Source: Candidatus Omnitrophota bacterium (lineage in GTDB: Bacteria > Omnitrophota > Gorgyraeia > Tantalellales > Tantalellaceae). Taken from it: a DNA stretch of 64,000 nucleotides. The DNA lies in NCBI GenBank assembly GCA_014728045.1, contig WJMH01000022.1, positions 94,389-158,388 of the forward strand. The letters are read 5' to 3'. The notes beneath the pieces were generated by a model. That model saw only the letters and a list, made by a program, of their open reading frames with translations, was not told the origin of the DNA and did no database searches. Of this stretch, positions 18,909-27,193 are shown in pieces (position 1 is the first letter of the stretch; each line of letters begins with the position of its first letter). Both the position numbers and the translations under genes were made by a program.

Positions 18909-19325
18909 ATGAAAAGGTATGAGCAGATATCGCATACCGCGGACCTTGCGGCAAAGGTTTACGGAAAGGACCTTGCGGAACTTTTCGAGAACGCGGCTTT
19001 TGCCATGATGGACATGTCCGCCGAGCTTGAGGGGCTCCGGAAAGAAGAGAAGAGGCAGATAGAGCTTGATTCTGCCGGGAAGGAAGACCTTCTCATTGAC
19101 TGGCTGAACGAAGTGCTTTACACTTCCGTATCGGAAAAGATCCTGTTCCTTGAATTCCGCGTCAATTCGATTGAGGATGACAAACTGGCGGCGGAGATCA
19201 TCGGCCAGAGTGTGGGCGATGATACCGACCGGATCAATATAGAGATAAAAGCGGCCACTTACCATGAGATAAAGATCGAGGAAAACGCATCGGGTTACGA
19301 AGTCACCGTGGTTTTCGACGTCTAA
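18909..19325 (+). CDS. Archease, RtcB cofactor
   Basis: A 138-residue archease. The N-terminal HTADLA with its metal-ligand aspartate, the LFENAAFAMMDM helix and the DWLNEVLY helix are family hallmarks. The C-terminal ATYHEIKI carries another typical ligand region. Archease helps RtcB reach its guanylated state and allows multiple turnovers. The gene lies 9 bp upstream of rtcB, which makes the functional pairing clear. Its start has no Shine-Dalgarno sequence and sits directly behind a -10 element. Confidence 0.9.
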   Translation: MKRYEQISHTADLAAKVYGKDLAELFENAAFAMMDMSAELEGLRKEEKRQIELDSAGKEDLLIDWLNEVLYTSVSEKILFLEFRVNSIEDDKLAAEIIGQSVGDDTDRINIEIKAATYHEIKIEENASGYEVTVVFDV

Positions 19326-19334
19326 AGGGGGATC

Positions 19335-20792
19335 ATGACCAAAGAGTTCACTGGAAATCTCGAGAAGATCGATGAATACAGGTGGAGGATACCGACCGAT
19401 TACATGCCCGGCATGAAAGTGCCCGGCGTTATATATTCCGACGAAAAGATGCTCAAGAGCATCGTAAGCGATAATGCGCCCCAGCAGGTCGCCAATGCCG
19501 CGCACCTTCCCGGGGTGGTCAAAGCTTCCATGGCCATGCCGGACATACACTGGGGATACGGGCTTCCCATAGGGGGGGTCGTGGCGACCGACGTGGAAGA
19601 AGGCGGGGTTGTAACGCCCGGCGGCGTGGGCTACGACATAAATTGCGGGGTAAGGCTCATTAAGACGAAACTTGAAGCGGATAAGGTGAGAAGCCGCTCC
19701 AAGGAACTTGTGAACATGCTCTACAAGATAGTTCCCACCGGCGTCGGCTCGACCGGCAGGCTTACCGTTAGCGAGAAAGAGGAAAAACAGATAATGCAAA
19801 AAGGCTCCGCATGGGCCGTCGATAAAGGCTACGGATGGGAAGGTGACCTGGAAAGATGCGAAGAGAACGGGGCCATAGAGGGAGCCGATCCCGAGATGGT
19901 CTCCAAAAGGGCCTATCAGAGGGGGCGCGAGCAATCTGGCACCCTCGGCTCGGGGAACCATTTTCTGGAGGTGCAGGAGGTAGACCGGATATACAACGAG
20001 GACATCGCGGAGGCTTTCGGCATCAAAAAGGGTTTTGTCACGCTGATGGTACATACCGGTAGCAGGGGCTTCGGTCACCAGATATGCAGCGATTACGCCT
20101 CGAAAATGGTCAAGCTCCTTTCCAAGTACGGTATCAGTGTTCCCGACAGGCAGCTTTCATGCGTTCCTGTAAAAAGCGATGACGGGAGGGCCTATATGGG
20201 CGCCATGAGATGCGCCGCCAATTATGCCTGGGCGAACCGCCAGGTTATAACCCATCTTTCGCGACAGGCTTTCGAGAAGGTTTTCGGCGAAAGCGCCGAG
20301 TCGCTCGGGATGAACCTGCTCTATGACGTGGCGCACAACATAGCCAAGCTCGAGGAATACGAGATAGACGGTAAAAAACGCAAGCTTTGCGTCCACAGAA
20401 AGGGCGCTACGCGCGCCTTTCCTCCCGGACACGATGAGATCCCCCAAGCCTACAGCAGGACCGGCCAGCCCGTCATCATACCGGGTGACATGGGCAGGTG
20501 TTCCTATCTGCTCGCGGGCACAAAAGAGGCGGAGGATTCCTTTTATTCCACGTGTCACGGCGCGGGAAGGATCATGTCGCGGACCGCTGCTAAAAAATCC
20601 ACCAGGGGAAGAAATATCGTCAAGGAGCTCGACCAGAAGGGGATAACCGTCAGGTTCACTGGAAAGAGCACGCTTAACGAGGAGGTGTCCGAGGCATACA
20701 AGGACGTTACAGAAGTCGTGGATATTGTCGAAGGGGCGCGGATCTCCGTAAAGGTCGCAAGACTCAGGCCCATCGGCGTCATAAAGGGCTGA
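19335..20792 (+). CDS. rtcB: RNA-splicing ligase RtcB
   Basis: A 485-residue GTP- and Mn2+-dependent ligase that joins 2',3'-cyclic phosphate or 3'-phosphate ends to 5'-OH ends, used in tRNA and RNA repair. Visible signatures: DINCGVRL with the metal-binding cysteine (near 104), VHTGSRGFGHQ (near 237), and HRKGATRAFPPG (near 355) carrying the histidine that is guanylated. The length matches the family. A GGGGGATC ribosome site precedes the ATG. Together with archease it forms a two-gene RNA repair operon closed by a hairpin at 20841. No RtcA or RtcR regulator is present. Confidence 0.95.
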   Translation: MTKEFTGNLEKIDEYRWRIPTDYMPGMKVPGVIYSDEKMLKSIVSDNAPQQVANAAHLPGVVKASMAMPDIHWGYGLPIGGVVATDVEEGGVVTPGGVGYDINCGVRLIKTKLEADKVRSRSKELVNMLYKIVPTGVGSTGRLTVSEKEEKQIMQKGSAWAVDKGYGWEGDLERCEENGAIEGADPEMVSKRAYQRGREQSGTLGSGNHFLEVQEVDRIYNEDIAEAFGIKKGFVTLMVHTGSRGFGHQICSDYASKMVKLLSKYGISVPDRQLSCVPVKSDDGRAYMGAMRCAANYAWANRQVITHLSRQAFEKVFGESAESLGMNLLYDVAHNIAKLEEYEIDGKKRKLCVHRKGATRAFPPGHDEIPQAYSRTGQPVIIPGDMGRCSYLLAGTKEAEDSFYSTCHGAGRIMSRTAAKKSTRGRNIVKELDQKGITVRFTGKSTLNEEVSEAYKDVTEVVDIVEGARISVKVARLRPIGVIKG

Positions 20793-20840
20793 GGTTGCAT
20801 AATCGGACCTGAGAATATATAATTAGTAATAAACATGATA

Positions 20841-20867
20841 GGGGCAACCCCCTCCGAGGTTGCCCTT
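20841..20867 (+). terminator. Terminator after rtcB
   Basis: GGGCAACC ... GGTTGCCC hairpin with a loop of about nine bases, followed by TTTAA. It separates rtcB from serS. Confidence 0.7.
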
Positions 20868-20894
20868 TAAAATAAAAAGAGAGGATAGATATAG

Positions 20895-22178
20895 ATGCTT
20901 GATCCAAAATTCATACGCGAAAATCCCGATACCGTGAGAAAGTCCATGGACGCCCGCGGCGACAAGAGGGAGATGGTCGATGACTTTCTCAAGCTTGATG
21001 AGCAGAGAAGAGACCTTATCCAGCAGGTAGAAGATCTTAAACGCAGGAAGAACGAGTCTTCCAGGAACATAGGCGAACTCATAAAACAGAAAAAGGATGT
21101 CACGGACGCAAAGGCTGAGGTGAAAAAGCTTTCCGCTGAGATATCAGCCCTTGATGAAAAGCTCAGGGAAACGGAAGAGAAATACGAATACATTCTTCAG
21201 AGGATACCCAATGTGCCCCATCAGAGCGTGCCCGTGGGCAGGGACGAATCTGCGAACACCCTCGTCAAGGAATGGGGCGAGCAGAAAGAGTTTTCTTTCG
21301 ATGCCAGGGACCATCTTGAGCTGGGCCAGATCAACAGGCTCTTCGACCTGGAAAGGGCGGCCAAGATAACAGGGTCTTTTTTTCCTCTTTTTACCGGCCA
21401 GGGCGCCAAGCTCGAGAGGGCGCTTATAAACTACATGCTGGATGTTCACATCAAAGAGCATGGCTACACTGAGCTCTTTCCGCCGGTTCTGGTCAACCGC
21501 AAGAGCATGTTCGGTACCGGTCAGATCCCCAAGCTGGAAGAGGATATGTACAAGATATACGAGGAGGATCTCTTCCTGATACCTACCGCGGAAGTACCGG
21601 TGACCAACATCCACTCGGAGGAGACCATAGACGAAGAGGACCTTCCGATCTACTACACCGCCTATACGGCCTGTTTCAGAAGAGAAGCCGGTTCCTACGG
21701 CAAGGATACAAAGGGTCTCATCCGGGTGCACCAGTTCGACAAGGTCGAGATGGTCAAGTTCACCACACCTGAAAGCTCCATGGAGGAACACGAGAAGCTC
21801 CTTAAGGATGCCGAGGACATAATACAGCGCCTGGAACTTCCTTACCGTGTGCTTGTCCTGTCTACCGGGGACATGAGCTTTGCCGCGCATAAATGCTATG
21901 ACATAGAGTTATGGGCACCGGGTTCCAGGAAGTGGCTTGAGGTATCAAGCTGTTCGGTCTTCACCGACTTCCAGGCCAGACGCGCCAATATCAAGTACCG
22001 TCCTTCCGACAGGGACCGGAAGCCTGAATATCTCCACACGCTTAACGCTTCAGGTGTGGCGCTTCCCAGGCTCGTGATAGCCATCCTGGAGACATATCAG
22101 AACGAGGACGGTTCAGTGACCGTACCACAGGCGATAAGACCTTATTTCGGGGCGGACAGGATCGAACCAGGCTCATGA
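20895..22178 (+). CDS. serS: Seryl-tRNA synthetase
   Basis: Charges tRNA-Ser with serine. The 427-residue class II synthetase has the N-terminal antiparallel coiled coil (about 30-100) that reads the long variable arm of tRNA-Ser, then motif 2 (FRREAGSYG near 258, followed by GLIRVHQF) and motif 3 (GVALPRLVIAILE near 386). GAGAGGAT precedes ATG 20895. It overlaps the next membrane-protein gene by 4 bp, and tRNA-Ser(UGA) lies about 0.7 kb downstream. All four standard serine tRNAs lie in this window. Confidence 0.97.
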   Translation: MLDPKFIRENPDTVRKSMDARGDKREMVDDFLKLDEQRRDLIQQVEDLKRRKNESSRNIGELIKQKKDVTDAKAEVKKLSAEISALDEKLRETEEKYEYILQRIPNVPHQSVPVGRDESANTLVKEWGEQKEFSFDARDHLELGQINRLFDLERAAKITGSFFPLFTGQGAKLERALINYMLDVHIKEHGYTELFPPVLVNRKSMFGTGQIPKLEEDMYKIYEEDLFLIPTAEVPVTNIHSEETIDEEDLPIYYTAYTACFRREAGSYGKDTKGLIRVHQFDKVEMVKFTTPESSMEEHEKLLKDAEDIIQRLELPYRVLVLSTGDMSFAAHKCYDIELWAPGSRKWLEVSSCSVFTDFQARRANIKYRPSDRDRKPEYLHTLNASGVALPRLVIAILETYQNEDGSVTVPQAIRPYFGADRIEPGS

Positions 22179-22855
22179 AGTTCCTAAAATCAATGATCGG
22201 CATACTGCTTATACCGGTTGTCATAGGTTTCGGCAGGGCTTTTTACGTCAATGTTTCCGGGATAAGCATCCTTAGCGGCACTCTCCATGTGCTCGAGAGA
22301 GGGGTTCTGGCCTATCTGCTCATGCATGTCATGCTCCTTCGTCCGGCCTACCTTTACGTTCTGGGGCACGAATTCGTCCATGTTCTGGCAACCTGGCTCT
22401 GCGGGGGCAGGGTGGTCTCTTTCAGCGTTAAGCCCTCCGGGGGGAACGTAGTTACCAGTAAGTCCAACGTTTTCATAGAGCTCAGCCCGTATTTCGTTCC
22501 GATCTACACAGTGCTTCTCGGTCCGGTTTTTCTTCTTCTGGAAGTTCTCGGGTACAAAACGCCTCATACCGTCGAGCTGTTCATATTCCTGGTCGGATTT
22601 ACGCTTGCGTTCCATTTCAGCATGACCTCGGAAGTTTTGAGAATGGAACAGCCCGACATAATCAAGTCCGGGCTTATCTTCTCTCTGGTTTTCATACTTC
22701 TATGCAACCTTATCGTGACCATTGCCGTAGTATCCCCGGTATTCGATGGACTTTCGTTCGTGGGGTTCTTCAAAGAATCCATTGAGTATTCGAGGGACAT
22801 ATATCTGCTTATTTACGAGAGAACCCTTGAGTTTGTAAATAGGATACAAATCTGA
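22175..22855 (+). CDS. Polytopic membrane protein with HExxH motif (putative M50-like protease)
   Basis: A 226-residue protein with about five to six transmembrane segments. GHEFVHVLATWLCGG (about residues 63-77) holds an HExxH zinc motif inside a hydrophobic segment, as in site-2-type (M50) proteases. A later SPYFVPIYTVLLGP segment may supply the third ligand region, although the usual NxxPxxxLDG motif is not visible. The assignment to M50 is therefore tentative; a non-catalytic relative is possible. It starts within the serS stop codon (ATGA overlap), so it is co-expressed with a translation gene. Confidence 0.6.
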   Translation: MKFLKSMIGILLIPVVIGFGRAFYVNVSGISILSGTLHVLERGVLAYLLMHVMLLRPAYLYVLGHEFVHVLATWLCGGRVVSFSVKPSGGNVVTSKSNVFIELSPYFVPIYTVLLGPVFLLLEVLGYKTPHTVELFIFLVGFTLAFHFSMTSEVLRMEQPDIIKSGLIFSLVFILLCNLIVTIAVVSPVFDGLSFVGFFKESIEYSRDIYLLIYERTLEFVNRIQI

Positions 22856-22861
22856 TAAAAT
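22833..22861 (+). promoter_or_regulatory. Putative promoter of tRNA-Ser(UGA)
   Basis: TTGTAA (22833-22838), 17-bp spacer, TAAAAT (22856-22861). It lies over the 3' end of the upstream gene and points at the tRNA 28 bases on. Confidence 0.45.
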
Positions 22862-22889
22862 AGTAAATCCCTGAAGGAGATATATCGGC

Positions 22890-22977
22890 GGAGGAGTGGC
22901 TGAGTGGTCGAAAGCGGCGGTCTTGAAAACCGTTGTGGGGCAACCCACCGTGGGTTCGAATCCTACCTCCTCCGCCA
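22890..22977 (+). tRNA. tRNA-Ser (anticodon UGA)
   Basis: The acceptor stem GGAGGAG/CTCCTCC pairs fully, the discriminator is G and CCA is encoded. The anticodon loop CTTGAAA carries TGA at 22924-22926. The long variable arm and GGTTCGAATCC T-arm are typical of tRNA-Ser. Confidence 0.95.
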
Positions 22978-22985
22978 TACCCAAG

Positions 22986-23017
22986 ACCCTTATCTTTTTT
23001 TATGATAAGGGTTTTTT
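22986..23017 (+). terminator. Rho-independent terminator after tRNA-Ser(UGA)
   Basis: ACCCTTATC ... GATAAGGGT stem followed by TTTTT (through 23017). Confidence 0.85.
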
Positions 23018-23102
23018 ACGCCCTTCTCCCGCGGGGTGACAGGATCCTCCTGTGTGGTGTATACTAGGAGAGTGCTGAAATTCATTCTGCGGGGAGTTCA
23101 AA

Positions 23103-24683
23103 GTGACCGAAGTCAAGACGTATACCGATGAGATAGATTTCGAAGGGGCCTATAACGAGTCCCTCGCCCAGCTAAGAGACCTTATCACAGGCCCCGATCA
23201 GGGCCGGATCGGCTACGTCGCTTCCTCGGAAAACATCGATAATTATAAACGCCTGTTTACCCGGGATACGTTCTGGATAGGCATGGCCAGTATTCTTTCG
23301 GGGGAAGAGGACCTCATAGAGGCTTTCCGCAGCAGTCTCGATGTTCTTAAGGATACCCAGAGGGCTGACGGGGCCATTCCGAGCAACGTATCGGCGGCCG
23401 GTGAGGTGAGTTACGGCATCATTAACCCGAGAGTGGACCCCACCACGCTGTACATCATAGGAAGCGTGGAATACCTGAGGTATAAAAAGGACCCCTCCCA
23501 GTTCGCGTATTTCGCAGATTCCCTCGAGAAAGCGTTGGGTTATCTCGAAAATACCTGGGAGAACAAAAACTGCGGTCTTTTATACATACCCAGGGCGGGC
23601 AACTGGGCGGATGAATATTTCCAGGAAGGGTTCGTCCTTTACGACGAGGTTTTGTGGCATCTGGCTCTTAAGAAGATGGCCCATTTTTACAAGACTACCG
23701 GCGATGAAAGGTCAGGTGAGTATCTTGCCAGGTCTCTTGACGTAAAAAAGATCATCAGGGACAGATTCTGGATAAAGAACGATTCTTCCAAGCAGGACAG
23801 CGTTTATCTGAGCATGCGGAAAAAGATCGACCTGGACATCATGGGCTACCTGATGCATTTTTATTACGCCGCCCGGGATTCGAAAGAATGTTTCAACCGT
23901 TCACACGGGATATTTGACGCTTTCGGGAACAGCCTGGCGCTGGTCAGCGCGGTCGCTTCCTCGAGGCAGATAGAGAACATCATGCGCTTTGTTGACATGA
24001 TATCAGTTAACTGGTATCCTCTTGTTCCGGCGCATTACCCCTTCTTCAAGGAGAACATATTCCGGTCAAAGCGCCTGTACCAATACCGTTTCAAGGAGTT
24101 CATGGGCCATTACCATAACGGGGGGCTGTGGCCATGGTATACCGGGGTGTACGTCTCGGGCCTTGTCAGGGTGGGCGCGGAGAAAAGAGCCATACGCTAT
24201 CTCCACGGGATACTGCGGGCGAACGCCTCGGTAAGGAACGGCAAGAGATTCTATGAATACCACACCGCCCAGAAATGCACCGCGGAGGTCGAGGTGGTCC
24301 ATCCGAGGGGGCTTGATTTTTATTTTTCGGAGAAATTGTTTAATTTCAATTCGGTCCAGAGGTCCAACCTGCGCCTGACATACAGGAACAAAAAGGTTGA
24401 GATCACCGATAAGATGTCCATCAGAACTCTCAACGCGAAAACCGGCGACCACATAAAACTGAGCACCGTCGGCCCCGACGCCAAGGACGTTCTGATGACC
24501 ATAGCTTTTTTCAAGGACAAGGACAACCGCAGGTATTTCAGGAACATAGAGATGAACAAGATAAAGAGCGAACCCCAGGGCACGGCGTTTCTGGGGGTGA
24601 GCGCGGCCGCGTACGTTATCGCCTACAAGGCTGTCGCTGAGGGTAAAATTCTTTTCCAGCACAAGGAAGGTGAAGATGAATAG
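23103..24683 (+). CDS. Six-hairpin (alpha/alpha) glycosidase, debranching-enzyme-like
   Basis: A 526-residue cytoplasmic protein. The blocks LFTRDTFWIGMA (near 54), DGAIPSNV (near 92), YDEVLWHLALKKMAHFY (near 180) and GLWPWYTGVYVSGLVRVG (near 340) resemble the (alpha/alpha)6 barrel seen in amylo-1,6-glucosidases, GH100 invertases and GH63 enzymes. A likely role is alpha-glucan or disaccharide hydrolysis, but family and substrate cannot be fixed by eye. The final 100 residues form a beta-rich domain. The start is GTG 23103 after GGGGAG. It overlaps the exported metallopeptidase gene by 8 bp, an odd pairing if it is purely metabolic. Confidence 0.65.
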   Translation: MTEVKTYTDEIDFEGAYNESLAQLRDLITGPDQGRIGYVASSENIDNYKRLFTRDTFWIGMASILSGEEDLIEAFRSSLDVLKDTQRADGAIPSNVSAAGEVSYGIINPRVDPTTLYIIGSVEYLRYKKDPSQFAYFADSLEKALGYLENTWENKNCGLLYIPRAGNWADEYFQEGFVLYDEVLWHLALKKMAHFYKTTGDERSGEYLARSLDVKKIIRDRFWIKNDSSKQDSVYLSMRKKIDLDIMGYLMHFYYAARDSKECFNRSHGIFDAFGNSLALVSAVASSRQIENIMRFVDMISVNWYPLVPAHYPFFKENIFRSKRLYQYRFKEFMGHYHNGGLWPWYTGVYVSGLVRVGAEKRAIRYLHGILRANASVRNGKRFYEYHTAQKCTAEVEVVHPRGLDFYFSEKLFNFNSVQRSNLRLTYRNKKVEITDKMSIRTLNAKTGDHIKLSTVGPDAKDVLMTIAFFKDKDNRRYFRNIEMNKIKSEPQGTAFLGVSAAAYVIAYKAVAEGKILFQHKEGEDE

Positions 24684-25725
24684 GACATGTACTGGTATTA
24701 CCGCGAAAATATTAGTTCTGGTGTTGGCGCTCCTCTTTTTTGGGAGAGCCGCGGACGCAGAACAGAGGCTTATAGAGACCTACGACATAGGCCAGGCGAG
24801 CGTAAGGGTCAAGATAATGACTTCTTCGATGCCCACCGTCCTTGAGGGCAGGATAAAGGAGGAGTCGGGCTTCTATTTTTTCAAGATGAAGTTCATGGAC
24901 AACTTCTTCAGTATCAACGTGCCGGAAAGAAGTTACCAGAAGATGGACTACCGGATGAGGCAGGACCTCGTGGCGACGATACTCATTCTTTACGGCAGGT
25001 CGTTCGAGCAATCAAGCGAGATGCTTTCTTTCCTGCCGAAGGGATACAGGTTCAACATGACCTTCGGCAGGACACAGTCCGGGCATCCTTTCAACCGTGT
25101 GTATGTTTACAGCAAGACCTCGAACATTTTCCCGGACCTTCTGCCCTATAAAAGTCCTTTAATGCCCGGCAGGACGCTCGAGACGCCCATAACCGGTTAT
25201 GAAGAGTGGGTAATGCTGCATGAGATGGCCCACAGTATATTCGCCATGGCGGTGGGCAGTATACGCAATCCGAAGAACAGGTTCATGGAGGAGGGGTTCG
25301 CCGATTACTTTGCCGAACGCGTAATGGGAAGAAAGAGCCCGGCGAGGGAGTCCCTGGGGAAGATACCGATAAGCGCCAAGCAGGCCGCGAGACTCGAAGG
25401 GCTTTCCCAGCTTGACGTTGACGCGGCGATATGGGGCGAGGAAAGAGCTTTGAACGTGCCTATGGAAGGTTACGTGGGGGTGACCCATCATCACTTCGGC
25501 TATGAATTCATAAGCGCCTATGTTGAGGTCTTCGGCGATAAGAACCTCCGGGATTTTCTCCACAGGTTCAGCCAGACCGAGGAGGTCGTCGACAAGGGCG
25601 ATTACGGCACCAAGAGAATAAAGAACATTTTCCTGAAAATGGGATATACTCCCAGGGAGATAGCGCTGTTCAGGCGGAATCTGCACGAGAAACTGCTGAA
25701 GAACGTTTTTGAAGTTACCGGATGA
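24676..25725 (+). CDS. Exported zinc metallopeptidase (gluzincin-like)
   Basis: A 349-residue protein with a signal peptide (hydrophobic residues about 10-27, cleavage near AADA). The zinc motif is LHEMAHSIFA (His near 180), and EEGFADYFAE some 25 residues later supplies the glutamate ligand of gluzincins. ATG 24676 is preceded by AAGGAAGG; the in-frame GTG at 24670 lies inside that site. It should act in the periplasm or outside the cell. Its substrate is unknown. It is translationally coupled to the glycosidase gene upstream, and no terminator follows. Confidence 0.75.
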   Translation: MNRTCTGITAKILVLVLALLFFGRAADAEQRLIETYDIGQASVRVKIMTSSMPTVLEGRIKEESGFYFFKMKFMDNFFSINVPERSYQKMDYRMRQDLVATILILYGRSFEQSSEMLSFLPKGYRFNMTFGRTQSGHPFNRVYVYSKTSNIFPDLLPYKSPLMPGRTLETPITGYEEWVMLHEMAHSIFAMAVGSIRNPKNRFMEEGFADYFAERVMGRKSPARESLGKIPISAKQAARLEGLSQLDVDAAIWGEERALNVPMEGYVGVTHHHFGYEFISAYVEVFGDKNLRDFLHRFSQTEEVVDKGDYGTKRIKNIFLKMGYTPREIALFRRNLHEKLLKNVFEVTG

Positions 25726-25967
25726 TATCCATATCAATGCCTGCTCCGGACACCTTTTAAACACATTCCCGTAATATATTTTGGATCCGACCACAAGATA
25801 TAGGCCCCCGGTGGCGTATGCCCCTTTATTTACGGGGTAGAGGGGGGCTCTCGAAATCCGAAAAGTCACAAAAACGTAATTTGTTATTAAAAGATCCATA
25901 ACAATCATCGAATAAAGTATTGAATGAGGACCGGAGAGAGCTCCATCGGCAGCAAAAAGGGGGGAAG

Positions 25968-26351
25968 ATGGTAATCTATGAAACAATCATAGGGATAATC
26001 AGTAAAGGCGCGGATGAATACGAAGCTGGAGAAAAGGCAGGCGAAGTAATAAACGGCGAAAAGGTCGCCAGGAACATGACCATAAGCTGCGAATCCACAC
26101 ACGCCGTTTTTGCCGAAGGCAAGAAAGGGTTCGGATTCATCAATAAACAGGAAAAAACGGAAAAGTACGAGACGGTGATACACATATACTCTGAGGGGGA
26201 GAGCGAGGACCAGGCCAGAGAATCGGCCGGGGAGCTTATCGACATCTCGAAGATGGATGAATGCATGGTCATAAGTTACGGTCCCACTTTTCCGAGGTTC
26301 AGGAAAGGAGCGAGAGATGAAATACAGAACGGTGATCGAATTGACGTGTGA
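25968..26351 (+). CDS. Protein with two 41-residue repeats, unknown function
   Basis: A 127-residue acidic, probably cytoplasmic protein built from two copies of one 41-residue unit at residues 4-44 and 67-107. The shared pattern is Y-E-T-(I/V)-I, then I-x-S-x-G, an acidic stretch with A-x-x-x-A-G-E, and ending (M/V)-x-I-S-x-x-x-T. The start ATG 25968 follows AAGGGGGGAAG; the longer frame from 25920 has no ribosome site. The adjacent overlapping gene carries a third copy. I know no named domain with this pattern. The 242 bases upstream hold no gene or clear promoter. Confidence 0.65.
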   Translation: MVIYETIIGIISKGADEYEAGEKAGEVINGEKVARNMTISCESTHAVFAEGKKGFGFINKQEKTEKYETVIHIYSEGESEDQARESAGELIDISKMDECMVISYGPTFPRFRKGARDEIQNGDRIDV

Positions 26352-26679
26352 AGCCCCGGATAAGGACGAGGCTTGTGATATGGCGGGCGCGTATCTTAAG
26401 GGAGATATCGATTTCGGCGTCGATATGATCTGCACGACGAGTTCACTTCCGACACACAGGTTAACAAAATGCGCCGTTGTCATATCCGTGTTCCTGGTAT
26501 TAAGCCTGATAACCATTCTGAGATTTTCGCCGATAGGTTGCGCGGAGAAGGTCACCGGTTCCCGGAACGAGGGTTTCTGCAGCGCTTACGCGTTAATGCC
26601 CGCGCTTAAGACCAAGCACCGGGGCGGTTTCAAGGGTGCGTGGGAGAAGAAGCATCAGCGGGCAAAAAACAGGCTCTAG
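26317..26679 (+). CDS. Membrane protein with a third copy of the 41-residue repeat
   Basis: A 120-residue protein whose residues 3-43 repeat the unit found twice in the preceding gene (Y-R-T-V-I-E-L ... E-A-C-D-M-A-G ... M-I-C-T-T). One transmembrane segment follows (about 50-68), then a basic tail rich in lysine, arginine and glycine. AAAGGAGCGAGAG precedes ATG 26317, which lies 35 bases inside the previous gene, so the two are coupled. The topology suggests a soluble repeat domain in the cytoplasm tethered to the membrane, possibly pairing with the two-repeat protein. Function unknown. Confidence 0.6.
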   Translation: MKYRTVIELTCEAPDKDEACDMAGAYLKGDIDFGVDMICTTSSLPTHRLTKCAVVISVFLVLSLITILRFSPIGCAEKVTGSRNEGFCSAYALMPALKTKHRGGFKGAWEKKHQRAKNRL

Positions 26680-26776
26680 TGCCGGAAAGGGAATAATTGC
26701 AGACTTTTCACAAAATCGTTAAAAAGCCTTCACATCAAAGAAGTATTATCAAAGAAACTAGTAAAAAAGGAAACAA

Positions 26777-26962
26777 ATGGGACGGACATATCCATTAGGC
26801 GCGAAGCAAAAGAGGAAGAAGACCATGCCCCGCAGGAAATCCTTCAAGAACGGGAAAAAAGAGACAACAGTGGGGTTTGACTGTCTTGAGGAAAACTCCC
26901 CAGCATGGCATCAGACCGCCGACATGGAACCGGTTCTTTTGAATACGACCTGGATCGAGTAA
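26777..26962 (+). CDS. Possible small basic protein, uncertain
   Basis: A 61-residue frame with AAAAAGGAAAC before ATG 26777. The first half is very rich in lysine and arginine (KQKRKKTMPRRKSFK), the second half is acidic to neutral. I recognise no domain. It is the only plausible coding frame in the 514 bases between 26680 and 27193; the remainder of that gap holds the large hairpin at 27023-27112. It may not be a gene. Confidence 0.3.
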   Translation: MGRTYPLGAKQKRKKTMPRRKSFKNGKKETTVGFDCLEENSPAWHQTADMEPVLLNTTWIE

Positions 26963-27022
26963 GTTTGCTTTCTGGCGAATCGAAGATCATTTATAGACGG
27001 ATTATAAAGCAGGAAGGTGACC

Positions 27023-27112
27023 GGGGGAGGATACTTCGCCTATCTCACTCCCTTACCCCTTTACCTTTAAAATGCAGAGGCAGTAAGGTTTAGGGGTAGA
27101 GTATTCTCTCCC
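27023..27112. other. Large imperfect hairpin, possible structured RNA or palindromic element
   Basis: The outer stem pairs 27023-27035 (GGGGGAGGATACT) with 27100-27112 (AGTATTCTCTCCC): 13 pairs, two of them G-U. The inner stem pairs TACCCCT (27054-27060) with AGGGGTA (27092-27098), then a 2x2 internal loop and ACCTT/AAGGT (27063-27067 with 27085-27089), leaving a 17-base loop. There is an 18-base bulge on the left side. It stands 81 bases before ATG 27194 and could be a leader element or a small RNA. Confidence 0.55.
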
Positions 27113-27193
27113 GATATTCACCCGGAGAAAATGTCCGTTCCCGGCGGCTCCGGCAGTTCGGGGTTTGTATTGCGATATACAAAAGGAAAGAAT

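Noticed and set aside
18849..20078. 409-residue minus-strand frame over archease and rtcB
   Set aside because: Long only because of the codon bias of the opposite strand; rtcB and archease motifs are intact on the plus strand.
22700..22984. Minus-strand frame running across tRNA-Ser(UGA)
   Set aside because: It reads antisense through a tRNA and the end of a membrane-protein gene; no ribosome site or family.
26905..27093. 62-residue plus-strand frame
   Set aside because: It overlaps the long hairpin at 27023-27112 and has no ribosome site; the palindrome explains the sequence better.
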